6,174 bases of DNA from Syntrophaceae bacterium (GCA_919902745.1 CAKKRN010000174.1:2482-8655), one strand, 5' to 3'. Counted from the stretch's first letter, positions 1-6,174 are shown. Notes: generated from the sequence alone by a model not told the origin. Translations and numbers: made by a program.

Positions 1-27
1 ATTTTGAGCTCCGGACCGCGGTTTGAT

Positions 28-930
28 ATGGATTATTTTCTGGAACTGGCGATCGGAGGACTCACGCGGGGCAGCATCTACGCGCTGATCGCGCTGGGCT
101 ATACGATGGTCTACGGGATCATCGAGCTGATCAATTTCGCCCACGGCGAGATCTACATGATCGGGGCCTTCACCGCGCTCATCGTCGCCTCCGTCCTCAC
201 CATGAACGGGATGACGGGGGTATCGGTCCTGATCCTGGCCTCCGTCGTGGCCGTTCTCTACGCCGCCGCGTACGGCTTCACCGTCGAGAAGATCGCCTAC
301 AAGCCGCTGCGCCAGGCGCCGCGCCTCTCGCCCTTGATCAGCGCCATCGGGATGTCGATCTTCCTGCAGAACTACGTCCTGATCGCCCAGACCTCCGATT
401 TCCTGCCGTTCCCGAATTTGCTCCCCGTTCTCCCCTTCATGGAACCCTACTCCCATATCATGGGGTCGACCGAATTGATCATCGTCCTTACCACCGCCCT
501 GGCCACGGCCGCGCTGACCTTTTTCATAAAGTTCACGAAGCTCGGCAAGGCGATGCGGGCCACCGCCCAGGACCGCCATATGGCGATGCTCGTGGGGGTG
601 AACGTCAACCGGGTCATCTCGAACACCTTCATCGTCGGCTCCGCCCTGGCTGCGATCGGCGGAGTGCTGATCGCCTCCCACATCGGCCGGATCAATTTCT
701 CCATCGGATTCATCACCGGGATCAAGGCCTTTACCGCCGCCGTCCTGGGGGGGATCGGCAGCATCCCCGGGGCGGTCCTGGGCGGTCTGGTCCTCGGCTG
801 GACGGAGAGTTTCGCCACGGGCTACGTCTCCAGCGACTATGAGGATGTGTTTGCCTTCTGTCTGTTGGTCCTGATCCTGATCTTCCGTCCGGCGGGCATT
901 CTGGGCCGGTCGTCCGTGCAGAAGGTATAG
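28..930 (+). CDS. livH: Branched-chain amino-acid ABC transporter permease LivH
   Basis: This is one of the two inner-membrane permease subunits of a LIV-I type ABC importer; it pairs with the livM product to form the translocation path. The 300-residue product is close to the roughly 308 of E. coli LivH. It opens with the family-typical stretch GSIYALIALGYTMVYGII (residues 15-32) followed by INFAHGEIYMIGAF (35-48). Hydrophobic segments lie near residues 5-30, 41-60, 65-85, 107-120, 150-167, 198-217, 230-258 and 276-290. The cytoplasmic coupling region is around 172-200 (GKAMRATAQDRHMAMLVGVN) and the end carries the usual FRPAGILG (286-293). I chose the ATG at 28 because it aligns with known LivH N termini; an in-frame TTG at 4 would add eight unlikely residues. 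No clear Shine-Dalgarno is visible before it. A TGA at 5-7 might end an upstream gene, but too little sequence is present to tell. Confidence 0.93.
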   Translation: MDYFLELAIGGLTRGSIYALIALGYTMVYGIIELINFAHGEIYMIGAFTALIVASVLTMNGMTGVSVLILASVVAVLYAAAYGFTVEKIAYKPLRQAPRLSPLISAIGMSIFLQNYVLIAQTSDFLPFPNLLPVLPFMEPYSHIMGSTELIIVLTTALATAALTFFIKFTKLGKAMRATAQDRHMAMLVGVNVNRVISNTFIVGSALAAIGGVLIASHIGRINFSIGFITGIKAFTAAVLGGIGSIPGAVLGGLVLGWTESFATGYVSSDYEDVFAFCLLVLILIFRPAGILGRSSVQKV

Positions 931-936
931 GGGAGG
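931..936 (+). promoter_or_regulatory. Ribosome binding site of livM
   Basis: GGGAGG follows directly after the livH stop codon and lies 13 nt before the livM ATG at 950. The spacing is on the long side, but this is the only purine-rich stretch in the 19-nt gap. Confidence 0.5.
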
Positions 937-949
937 TTACCACCGGTCC

Positions 950-2182
950 ATGAAAGCCTCGGAGGAATTCAAAAAGTCATTCTTCATCTCTCTCTGGTTC
1001 ATGTTGCTGACCTTTCCGATCCTGGTCATCCGGGTCAATACGATCGAAAAAGTCGTCGAGTGGCGGTGGCGCAACATGGCATTCATCGGGATCGGCAGCT
1101 TCCTCCTCTCCTTCGTCTGGCGCCGGCTGTTAAGTCGGAAGGAGAAGGGCCGGCAGCCGGCGGAGACAGGAAACGTCGAGACCCTGCCGCTCGGCCGGCG
1201 TCTTCTGGCGGAACCAAGGATCTACCGGCCGGCTCTAACCGCGCTGGCGCTCTTCACGATCGCCTTTCCCCTCCTCTTTTCCAGCTACCAGACCAACATC
1301 ATGACCACCGCCCTGATTTACGTGATGCTGGGGCTGGGTCTGAACATCGTGGTCGGCCTGGCGGGATTGCTGGATCTGGGCTACGTCGCTTTTTATGCCG
1401 TCGGCGCCTACAGCTACGCGCTGCTCAACCACCACTTCGGCCTCGGTTTCTGGACGATCCTCCCCGTCGGCGGCCTCCTCGGCGCCCTCTTCGGGATCCT
1501 TCTGGGTTTTCCGGTTCTTCGCCTCCGGGGCGACTACCTGGCCATCGTCACGCTCGGTTTTGGCGAGATCATCCGCCTGATCCTCGAAAACTGGAACGCG
1601 TTCTCCTTCGGACCGAGCGGGATCGCCAACATCTCCCGGCCGGGACTCTTCGGCATATCGATGACGCTCAACGAGGCGACCATCTACATCTATTATCTGA
1701 TGGTCGCCCTGTGTCTGTTCACGATCTTCGTCGTGAACAGGCTGCAGGATTCGCGCATAGGCCGGGCCTGGATCGCGCTCCGGGAGGACGAGGTCGCCTG
1801 CCAGGCGATGGGGATCGACAAGACCCGAACGAAGCTCACCGCCTTCGCCCTCGGGGCGACCTGGGCGGGGATGGTCGGCGTAATCTTCGCCGCAAAAACC
1901 ACCTTCATCAACCCGGCGAGCTTCACCTTCATGGAATCGGCGATGATCCTCTCGATCGTCGTCCTGGGGGGCATGGGATCGATCATGGGGGTGATCCTGG
2001 GCGCGCTGATCCTGATCCTGACGCCTGAATACCTCCGGGCCTTCAGCGCCTACCGGATGCTCCTGTTCGGAACGGCGATGGTCCTGATGATGGTCTTCCG
2101 CCCGCAGGGGATCGTGACGAACATCCGGCGGGTCTACCGGTACGGAACAAAGGGAAAGGAGAGCCGGCCGGCGCAGGCGTGA
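950..2182 (+). CDS. livM: Branched-chain amino-acid ABC transporter permease LivM
   Basis: This is the second membrane permease of the LIV-I type importer and the partner of LivH. At 410 residues it is the long form, like the roughly 425-residue E. coli LivM. Residues 1-60 hold two extra membrane segments (about 10-28 and 42-57) ending in a basic patch (WRRLLSRKEKGR), which corresponds to the LivM-specific N-terminal domain. The permease core begins near residue 92. It shows LGLNIVVGLAGLLDLGY (128-144), the highly conserved GFPVLRLRGDYLAIVTLGFG (186-205), an ATPase-coupling region GRAWIALREDEVACQAMGID (271-290), and IVVLGGMGS (336-344). It ends with MVFRPQGIV (381-389) and a basic tail. The gene lies 19 nt after livH and its TGA touches the livG start, so co-transcription is likely. 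The assignment rests on remembered family sequences and is firm; the exact solute is not determined. Confidence 0.95.
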   Translation: MKASEEFKKSFFISLWFMLLTFPILVIRVNTIEKVVEWRWRNMAFIGIGSFLLSFVWRRLLSRKEKGRQPAETGNVETLPLGRRLLAEPRIYRPALTALALFTIAFPLLFSSYQTNIMTTALIYVMLGLGLNIVVGLAGLLDLGYVAFYAVGAYSYALLNHHFGLGFWTILPVGGLLGALFGILLGFPVLRLRGDYLAIVTLGFGEIIRLILENWNAFSFGPSGIANISRPGLFGISMTLNEATIYIYYLMVALCLFTIFVVNRLQDSRIGRAWIALREDEVACQAMGIDKTRTKLTAFALGATWAGMVGVIFAAKTTFINPASFTFMESAMILSIVVLGGMGSIMGVILGALILILTPEYLRAFSAYRMLLFGTAMVLMMVFRPQGIVTNIRRVYRYGTKGKESRPAQA

Positions 2183-2184
2183 AT

Positions 2185-2979
2185 ATGGACAGCGTCCTCA
2201 CCGTGAACAGTCTGACGATGAATTTCGGGGGGCTCCGGGCGATCGACTCCGTCGATCTCGAGGTCCGACAGGAAGAGATCGTCGCCCTGATCGGCCCCAA
2301 CGGCGCGGGGAAGACCACCTTCTTCAACTGCCTGACGGGAATCTACGAGCCGACCGAAGGGGATATCTTCATCTCGCCGACCCCTGGCGGGCGACGGCGG
2401 ATCAACGGCATCAAGATCAACCGCATCGCGGAGATGGGGATCGCCCGGACCTTTCAGAACATCCGCCTCTTTTCCAACATGACGGTCCTGGAGAACGTGA
2501 TGATCGGCCGCCACTGCCGGGCGAAGGCCGGCGTTCTTGGGGCGGTCCTCCGGGGGAGGAAAACCAGACGGGAAGAGCAGGAAATCGTCGATCGCAGTTA
2601 TGAGATCCTCGTCCGGACCGGCCTCGCCGACCAGGCGGATGAGCCGGCGAAGAATCTCCCTTACGGGGCCCAGCGCCGTCTGGAGATCGCCCGGGCGTTG
2701 GCCACCGAACCGTTCCTGCTGCTCCTCGACGAACCGGCGGCCGGGATGAACCCGCGGGAAACGGATGAACTCGAGGAGCTGATCGTCCGAATCCGCGATG
2801 AGGCGAAGATCTCGATCCTGATGATCGAACACGACATGCGAATGGTGATGAGCCTCTCCAACCGGATCATCGTCCTGGACTACGGCGAGAAGATTGCGGA
2901 AGGGACCGCCGCCCAGATCTGGGAAAATCCGGTGGTCATCAAGGCATATCTGGGGGAGGATTTCCAGGGTGATGCTTGA
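2185..2979 (+). CDS. livG: Branched-chain amino-acid ABC transporter ATP-binding protein LivG
   Basis: This is one of two cytoplasmic ATPases that power the LivHM permease. The 264-residue product (numbered from the ATG at 2185) has Walker A GPNGAGKTT (37-45), a Q-loop glutamine in RTFQN (Q91), a signature motif written LPYGA (158-162) instead of LSGGQ, Walker B LLLLDEP with D182 and E183, and a switch histidine in MIEHDM (H216). LivG proteins typically carry this degenerate signature (LAYGQ in E. coli) followed by QRRLEIAR. The C-terminal AYLGEDF is the usual LivG ending. A GTG at 2179 is an alternative start that would overlap the livM stop by 4 nt (GTGA) and add two residues. I prefer the ATG because it lines up with E. 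coli LivG. A purine-rich AAGGAG at 2156-2161 is too far upstream to decide, so translational coupling to livM is likely. Confidence 0.95.
   Translation: MDSVLTVNSLTMNFGGLRAIDSVDLEVRQEEIVALIGPNGAGKTTFFNCLTGIYEPTEGDIFISPTPGGRRRINGIKINRIAEMGIARTFQNIRLFSNMTVLENVMIGRHCRAKAGVLGAVLRGRKTRREEQEIVDRSYEILVRTGLADQADEPAKNLPYGAQRRLEIARALATEPFLLLLDEPAAGMNPRETDELEELIVRIRDEAKISILMIEHDMRMVMSLSNRIIVLDYGEKIAEGTAAQIWENPVVIKAYLGEDFQGDA
2955..2960 (+). promoter_or_regulatory. Ribosome binding site of livF, inside livG
   Basis: GGAGGA within the last codons of livG lies 11 nt before the ATG at 2972 and 8 nt before an in-frame GTG at 2969. It supports a livF start inside the end of livG and leaves the two adjacent start codons undecided by spacing. 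Confidence 0.65.
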
Positions 2980-3679
2980 ACTCCGGAACGTCGAGACCTT
3001 TTACGGCAACATCATGGCCCTCAAGGGGATCAACCTGTCGATCAACGAGGGGGAGATCATCACCCTGATCGGCGCCAACGGCGCGGGCAAGTCCACCACG
3101 CTCATGACGATCTGCGGCATCGTGCCGCCGCGCCGCGGCGAGATCCTCTTTCTGGGAAAACCGATTCATCGCGTCGAACCGCACGAGATCGTTGCTCTGG
3201 GGGTCTCACAGGTGCCCGAAGGGCGCCGGATCTTTCCGCTCCTCACGGTGACGGAAAACCTTGCCATGGGGGCGTTCCTCCGGAATGACGGGGGTGAGAT
3301 CGCCAGGGACATAGAGTACATCTTTTCGCTTTTCCCGATCCTTAAAGAGCGGCGCCACCAGCCGGGAGGGACGCTCAGCGGGGGGGAACAGCAGATGCTT
3401 GCCATCTCCCGCGCCCTGATGGCCCGGCCACGTCTGCTGCTGCTTGACGAGCCCTCCCTCGGCCTCGCCCCGCTGATCTTTCAGCTGATCTTCCGGATAA
3501 TCCCGAAGATCAACCGGGAAAACGGGACGACGATCCTTCTCGTGGAACAGAACGCGAACATGGCCCTCAAGATCGCCCACCGGGGTTACGTCCTGGAGAA
3601 CGGCCGGATCACCCTGGAAGGGGCCGCCGAAAGCCTTTTGAACAACGAGGAGGTCAAACGGGCCTATCTGGGGTTATAG
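2972..3679 (+). CDS. livF: Branched-chain amino-acid ABC transporter ATP-binding protein LivF
   Basis: This is the second cytoplasmic ATPase, which dimerises with LivG under the LivHM channel. The 235-residue product matches the usual LivF length (237 in E. coli) and starts MLELRNVETFYGNI, as the family does. Walker A is GANGAGKST (34-42), the Q-loop glutamine is Q80 in SQVPEGRR, the signature is canonical LSGGE (135-139), and Walker B is LLLLDEP with D159 and E160. The switch position reads LLVEQNA, with Q193 where most ABC ATPases have histidine; this is normal for LivF. It ends in RAYLGL. I chose the ATG at 2972, which overlaps livG by 8 nt. The adjacent GTG at 2969 is an equally in-frame alternative, and longer in-frame extensions into livG have no homology. 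It is the last gene of the cluster: the next gene is 243 bp away and has its own promoter. Confidence 0.95.
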   Translation: MLELRNVETFYGNIMALKGINLSINEGEIITLIGANGAGKSTTLMTICGIVPPRRGEILFLGKPIHRVEPHEIVALGVSQVPEGRRIFPLLTVTENLAMGAFLRNDGGEIARDIEYIFSLFPILKERRHQPGGTLSGGEQQMLAISRALMARPRLLLLDEPSLGLAPLIFQLIFRIIPKINRENGTTILLVEQNANMALKIAHRGYVLENGRITLEGAAESLLNNEEVKRAYLGL

Positions 3680-3702
3680 AGGAACCTCCCGCTTATAGGA
3701 CA

Positions 3703-3739
3703 GGCGCCCGGATATATCTTTTCCACGATCATCGGCGCC
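3703..3739 (+). repeat. Inverted repeat after livF, possible weak terminator
   Basis: GGCGCC (3703-3708) can pair with GGCGCC (3734-3739), and GAT (3711-3713) with ATC (3731-3733), leaving a 2-nt bulge and a 17-nt loop. The stem is short and no U-run follows directly; the first TTTT is at 3750-3753, 10 nt on. It sits 23 nt after the livF stop, where an operon terminator would be expected, but it is a poor intrinsic terminator. It may only be a stabilising 3' end structure or chance. Confidence 0.25.
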
Positions 3740-3746
3740 GCACCCC

Positions 3747-3795
3747 ATATTTTGCGGAAATATTTCTTGACAGACGCGAAATAATCGTATATTTT
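3747..3795 (+). promoter_or_regulatory. Predicted sigma-70 type promoter of the EF-G gene
   Basis: A perfect -35 box TTGACA lies at 3767-3772. Two overlapping -10 candidates follow: TATATT at 3788-3793 (five of six consensus bases, spacer 15) and TATTTT at 3790-3795 (four of six, spacer 17). Just upstream is an AT-rich tract (3747-3766) containing the perfect 10-bp palindrome GAAATATTTC (3757-3766), in the position of an UP element. This is the most AT-rich patch in an otherwise GC-rich window. Transcription would begin near 3800, giving a leader of about 120 nt before the ATG at 3923. The non-ideal spacing keeps the exact -10 open. Confidence 0.65.
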
Positions 3796-3800
3796 TCGCG
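3775..3800. promoter_or_regulatory. Operator-like inverted repeat over the -10 region
   Basis: CGCGAAA (3775-3781) and TTTCGCG (3794-3800) form a perfect 7-bp inverted repeat separated by 12 nt. It spans the spacer and both candidate -10 boxes of the predicted EF-G promoter, a position from which a bound dimeric protein would block RNA polymerase. No known regulator is assigned, and a chance origin is possible. Confidence 0.35.
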
Positions 3801-3826
3801 CACCTTAATCATCATCGTCATCCGCA

Positions 3827-3867
3827 GTGGATCCACCCTCTCGCATGACATCTCCCCATGAGGGATC
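3827..3867 (+). repeat. Palindrome and alternative hairpin in the EF-G leader
   Basis: The leader holds a perfect 10-bp palindrome GTGGATCCAC (3827-3836). Partly overlapping it, GATC (3830-3833) plus CCTC (3837-3840) can pair with GAGGGATC (3860-3867), an 8-bp stem with a 3-nt bulge (3834-3836). The two pairings use the same bases and exclude each other. The rest of the leader up to the ribosome binding site at 3912 shows no other clear structure. A regulatory role is unproven. Confidence 0.3.
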
Positions 3868-3911
3868 TTATTACATTGCGTTGAACAACCGGCGGGTCGT
3901 TCTTACAGCAG

Positions 3912-3921
3912 AAGGAAGAGG
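3912..3921 (+). promoter_or_regulatory. Ribosome binding site that fixes the EF-G start
   Basis: AAGGAAGAGG lies just before the ATG at 3923, with AAGGA six nt upstream of it. This decides for 3923 over an in-frame GTG at 3827 and an ATG at 3845, which have no such site and would add residues not found in EF-G proteins. Confidence 0.8.
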
Positions 3922-3922
3922 T

Positions 3923-6016
3923 ATGAGCAGCACAGTAGAAAAAGTACGGAATATCGGGATCAGCGCCCATATCGACTCGGGGAAGACCACCCTGACCGAA
4001 CGGATCCTGTTTTACACAAAGCGTATCCATGCCATTCATGACGTTAAGGGCAAGGACGGCGTCGGCGCCACGATGGACTCCATGGAATTAGAGAAGGAGC
4101 GGGGCATCACGATCACCTCGGCCGCGACGTTCTGCGAATGGCAGGGCCACCAGATCAACATCATCGATACCCCCGGGCATGTCGATTTCACAATCGAAGT
4201 CGAACGATCCCTCCGCGTGCTGGACGGCGCCGTGCTGGTGCTCTGCTCCGTGGGCGGCGTCCAGTCGCAGTCCATCACCGTCGACATGCAGATGAAGCGC
4301 TACAAGGTGCCCTGCATCGCCTTTATCAACAAATGCGACCGCAGCGGCGCCGATCCCTTCCGCGTGATCGCCCAGCTCCATTCCAAGCTGGGTCACAACG
4401 CCGTCGCGATGCAGATGCCGATCGGGCTGGAAACGGATTTCCGGGGCGTCATCGACCTTTTGTCCATGAAGGCCTTCTATTTCGAGGGTGAGAACGGCGA
4501 ACAGGTCCGGAGCGACGAGATCCCCGCGGAGCTGCTTGCCGCGGCCCGTTCGAAGCGGGAAGAGATGATCGATGCCGCATCGCTCTTCTCCGATGAACTG
4601 ACCGAGGCGATCCTCGAAGAGAGCCCGATTCCCGACGCGTTGATCATGGATGCGGTCCGCAAGGGAACCCTGCTTAGGAAATTCACCCCCGTTTTCCTGG
4701 GATCTGCGTACAAGAACAAAGGTGTTCAGCCGCTCCTGGACGCGGTGAACCGGTATCTTCCCTGTCCGGCGGATGTCGAGAACACAGCCCTGGATCTTGA
4801 TCATGAAGAGGCCCTGGTGGACCTCTTGCCCGATTCCTCCCTGCCGATTGTGGCATTGGCGTTCAAGCTCGAAGACGGCGCTTACGGACAACTGACCTAC
4901 GTCCGTGTTTACCAGGGGACGCTGGCCAAGGGTGCGGTCATCGTCAACACCCGGACCGGCAAAAAAACGAAGGTCGGACGCGTCGTTCGCATGCACGCCG
5001 ATCAGATGGAAGACATCGAGGCCGCAAACGCCGGTTATATCGGGGCGCTTTTCGGAATCGAGTGCGCCTCCGGCGATACCTTTGTTTCCCCGGGCATCAA
5101 CCTGACCATGACCTCCATGTTCGTTCCGAAACCGGTGATCTCGCTGGCGATATCTCCGAAGGACAACAAATCCCAGATCAACATGTCCAAGGCCCTCAAC
5201 CGCTTCACGAAGGAGGATCCGACCTTCCGCACCCATGTGGATGAGGAGACCAACGAGACGATCATCGAGGGGATGGGCGAACTGCATCTGGAAATCTATG
5301 TGGAGCGGATGAAACGGGAATACGGAACCGATGTGGAAACGGGAAAGCCCCGCGTGGCCTACCGTGAGACGATCACGCAGCGGGCGGAATTCAATTACAC
5401 CCACAAGAAGCAGACCGGCGGCTCCGGCCAGTACGGCCGTGTGGCGGGTTACATGGAGCCCATCACGGAAGGCGAAGATGACTTCATTTTCGACAACCAG
5501 GTCAGGGGCGGGTCGATTCCCACCCAGTACATCGCTGCCTGTGAAAAGGGTTTCCGGCAGTGCCTGGCCAAGGGGCCGAAGATGGAGTTTCCTGTGACCG
5601 GCGTGAAAATCGTCATCAACGACGGGGCGTCACATGCGGTCGATTCCTCCGACATGGCCTTTCAGGCGGCGGCCCGCGGCGCTTTCCGTGAAGGGTATGC
5701 CAAGGCCAGGTCCGTGATCCACGAACCGATCATGAAGGTGGTCGTGGAGACGCCGACCGAATTCCAGGGCGGGGTGATGGGTCTGCTCAATCAGAGACGG
5801 GGGATGATCGTCGGGGCGCAGGACGAGGGGCCGATAACCGTGGTCGAGGCCCAGGTCCCGCTCGCCGAGATGTTCGGCTTTTCGACGGTCCTGAGATCCT
5901 CCACGCAGGGCAAGGCGCAGTTCACGATGGAATTCGCGCTCTATCGACAGATCCCCCAATCCATCGCGGAAAAGATTGCCGAAGAGGTCGCCCTCCGGAA
6001 GAAGAGCGCGGCATGA
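3923..6016 (+). CDS. fusA: Elongation factor G, mitochondrial EF-G1-like (spdEFG1) type
   Basis: This is the translational GTPase that drives tRNA-mRNA translocation on the ribosome. The 697-residue product is full length. G domain motifs are G1 AHIDSGKT (15-22), G2 threonine T63 in RGITI, G3 DTPGH (82-86) with the catalytic H86, G4 NKCD (136-139) and G5 GSA (260-262). Domain II begins near 305. Domain III has RFTKEDPTF (427-435) and [10 protein letters not shown] (450-459). Domain IV carries the decoding-centre loops GGSGQYGRV (499-507) and [10 protein letters not shown] (571-580). Domain V follows from about 602 with [15 protein letters not shown]. Switch I is three residues longer than in E. 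coli EF-G ([16 protein letters not shown]), and this with [19 protein letters not shown] and LTYVRVYQG matches human GFM1 and bacterial spdEFG1. No key residue is missing. The gene stands alone, without rpsL, rpsG or tuf next to it, and has its own promoter. Confidence 0.96.
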   Translation: MSSTVEKVRNIGISAHIDSGKTTLTERILFYTKRIHAIHDVKGKDGVGATMDSMELEKERGITITSAATFCEWQGHQINIIDTPGHVDFTIEVERSLRVLDGAVLVLCSVGGVQSQSITVDMQMKRYKVPCIAFINKCDRSGADPFRVIAQLHSKLGHNAVAMQMPIGLETDFRGVIDLLSMKAFYFEGENGEQVRSDEIPAELLAAARSKREEMIDAASLFSDELTEAILEESPIPDALIMDAVRKGTLLRKFTPVFLGSAYKNKGVQPLLDAVNRYLPCPADVENTALDLDHEEALVDLLPDSSLPIVALAFKLEDGAYGQLTYVRVYQGTLAKGAVIVNTRTGKKTKVGRVVRMHADQMEDIEAANAGYIGALFGIECASGDTFVSPGINLTMTSMFVPKPVISLAISPKDNKSQINMSKALNRFTKEDPTFRTHVDEETNETIIEGMGELHLEIYVERMKREYGTDVETGKPRVAYRETITQRAEFNYTHKKQTGGSGQYGRVAGYMEPITEGEDDFIFDNQVRGGSIPTQYIAACEKGFRQCLAKGPKMEFPVTGVKIVINDGASHAVDSSDMAFQAAARGAFREGYAKARSVIHEPIMKVVVETPTEFQGGVMGLLNQRRGMIVGAQDEGPITVVEAQVPLAEMFGFSTVLRSSTQGKAQFTMEFALYRQIPQSIAEKIAEEVALRKKSAA

Positions 6017-6019
6017 CTG

Positions 6020-6086
6020 CTCAGGTAGATAGGCTGAAGGCGGATAGACTGTCGGGGCGCTTCAGCCTTCAGCCTGAACACCTGGG
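6020..6086 (+). repeat. Large imperfect hairpin with TTCAGCC tandem heptamer after fusA
   Basis: AGGCTGAAGGC (6031-6041) is perfectly complementary to GCCTTCAGCCT (6065-6075), an 11-bp stem with a 23-nt loop. An outer stem of 7 pairs (6020-6026 with 6080-6086, one G-T) extends it across a 4+4 internal loop. The right arm includes two tandem copies of TTCAGCC (6061-6074), and the left side has a diverged direct repeat GATAGGCTG / GATAGACTG (6028-6036, 6043-6051). It starts 3 nt after the fusA stop. No U-run follows, so it is not a standard intrinsic terminator; mRNA 3' end protection or a dispersed intergenic repeat are alternatives. Confidence 0.55.
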
Positions 6087-6121
6087 TAGTTGCTGCAAGA
6101 CAGAATTACTAACATAAAGAC

Positions 6122-6128
6122 AGGAAGG
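6122..6128 (+). promoter_or_regulatory. Ribosome binding site of the last, partial gene
   Basis: AGGAAGG, with AGGA eight nt before the ATG at 6134, is a well-placed Shine-Dalgarno sequence. It is the main reason to call a gene start at 6134. Confidence 0.6.
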
Positions 6129-6133
6129 GTACT

Positions 6134-6174
6134 ATGCTGAAAAATGAACTCATCCTTCGCAACCCCTTGCGTCA
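6134..6174 (+). CDS. Partial CDS, N terminus of an unidentified protein
   Basis: An ATG at 6134 opens a frame that runs to the window end without a stop, encoding MLKNELILRNPLR plus an incomplete codon. A good Shine-Dalgarno site precedes it, and it lies 117 bp after fusA on the same strand, so it could be read through from the EF-G promoter. Only 13 residues are visible: a short charged-hydrophobic start with no signal peptide or domain motif. I do not recognise the family with any confidence, and no function is proposed. Confidence 0.6.
   Translation, partial: MLKNELILRNPLR

Noticed and set aside
1060..2028. Open frame of 322 codons on the + strand overlapping livM
   Set aside because: It is an out-of-frame shadow of livM, rich in R, P, G and H, with no membrane or domain features. 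The livM frame is the conserved one.
2134..2832. Open frame of 232 codons on the minus strand opposite livG
   Set aside because: It is antisense to conserved ATPase motifs, has shadow-type composition, and no promoter or ribosome binding site was noted.
2894..2971. Longer LivF start inside livG
   Set aside because: The added residues are out-of-frame livG sequence with no LivF similarity, while ATG 2972 gives the family's normal start and length behind a GGAGGA site.
2972..3679. Q193 in LivF as evidence of an inactive ATPase
   Set aside because: Glutamine at this position (VEQN) is normal in functional LivF proteins, including the E. coli one, and all other motifs are intact.
3671..3688. 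Small pairing GGTT/AACC and GAGG/CCTC around the livF stop as a terminator
   Set aside because: The stems are only 4 bp, one with a 2-nt loop, and no U-run follows.
3827..3922. 32-residue N-terminal extension of EF-G from GTG 3827
   Set aside because: EF-G proteins begin close to the [10 protein letters not shown] motif. The strong Shine-Dalgarno before ATG 3923 and the predicted promoter place this stretch in the untranslated leader.
4088..5404. Open frame of 438 codons on the minus strand inside the EF-G gene
   Set aside because: It lies wholly antisense to a full-length, well-conserved EF-G. Its translation is low-complexity and rich in H, G, R and D, as expected from the complement of GC-rich codons. 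No homology is recognised.
6090..6118. Possible promoter TTGCTG-N17-CATAAA before the last gene
   Set aside because: Both boxes match poorly, and the implied start of transcription would fall within the Shine-Dalgarno sequence at 6122-6128.

Overview
The window is GC-rich and densely coding, with every gene on the + strand. It holds two transcription units. Positions 28-3679 carry four tightly packed genes of a branched-chain amino-acid (LIV-I/HAAT family) ABC importer in the order livH-livM-livG-livF: two permeases, then two ATPases. After a 243-bp intergenic region comes one complete elongation factor G gene (3923-6016). A 117-bp gap with repeats follows, then the first 13 codons of another gene that runs off the end (6134 onward).

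The EF-G is not the usual E. coli-like form. Its G domain reads [18 protein letters not shown] near the N terminus, has a 3-residue-longer switch I containing [16 protein letters not shown], and later has GVQPLLDAV and LTYVRVYQG. These match mitochondrial EF-G1 and its bacterial relatives, the spdEFG1 group described from spirochaetes, planctomycetes and deltaproteobacteria. With the high GC content, the liv operon and clear Shine-Dalgarno sites, this suggests a deltaproteobacterium in the broad sense (Desulfobacterota, perhaps Syntrophales-like). That placement is an inference.

The liv genes are spaced as one operon: livM starts 19 nt after livH, livG abuts or overlaps livM, and livF overlaps livG by 8 nt. 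LivH and LivM would form the membrane channel, and LivG and LivF the ATPase pair. The periplasmic binding protein that sets specificity is not in the window and may lie upstream, so the substrate cannot be fixed. The EF-G gene stands apart from any str operon (rpsL/rpsG/tuf). It seems to have its own promoter with a perfect TTGACA -35 box, an AT-rich palindromic upstream element and an operator-like inverted repeat over the -10 region, followed by a leader of about 120 nt.

I see no mobile element, CRISPR array, tRNA, rRNA or clearly novel multi-gene system. The points most worth a second look are the mitochondrial-type EF-G with its own promoter and leader, the asymmetric ATP sites predicted for LivG/LivF, and the heptamer/hairpin repeat after the EF-G gene.
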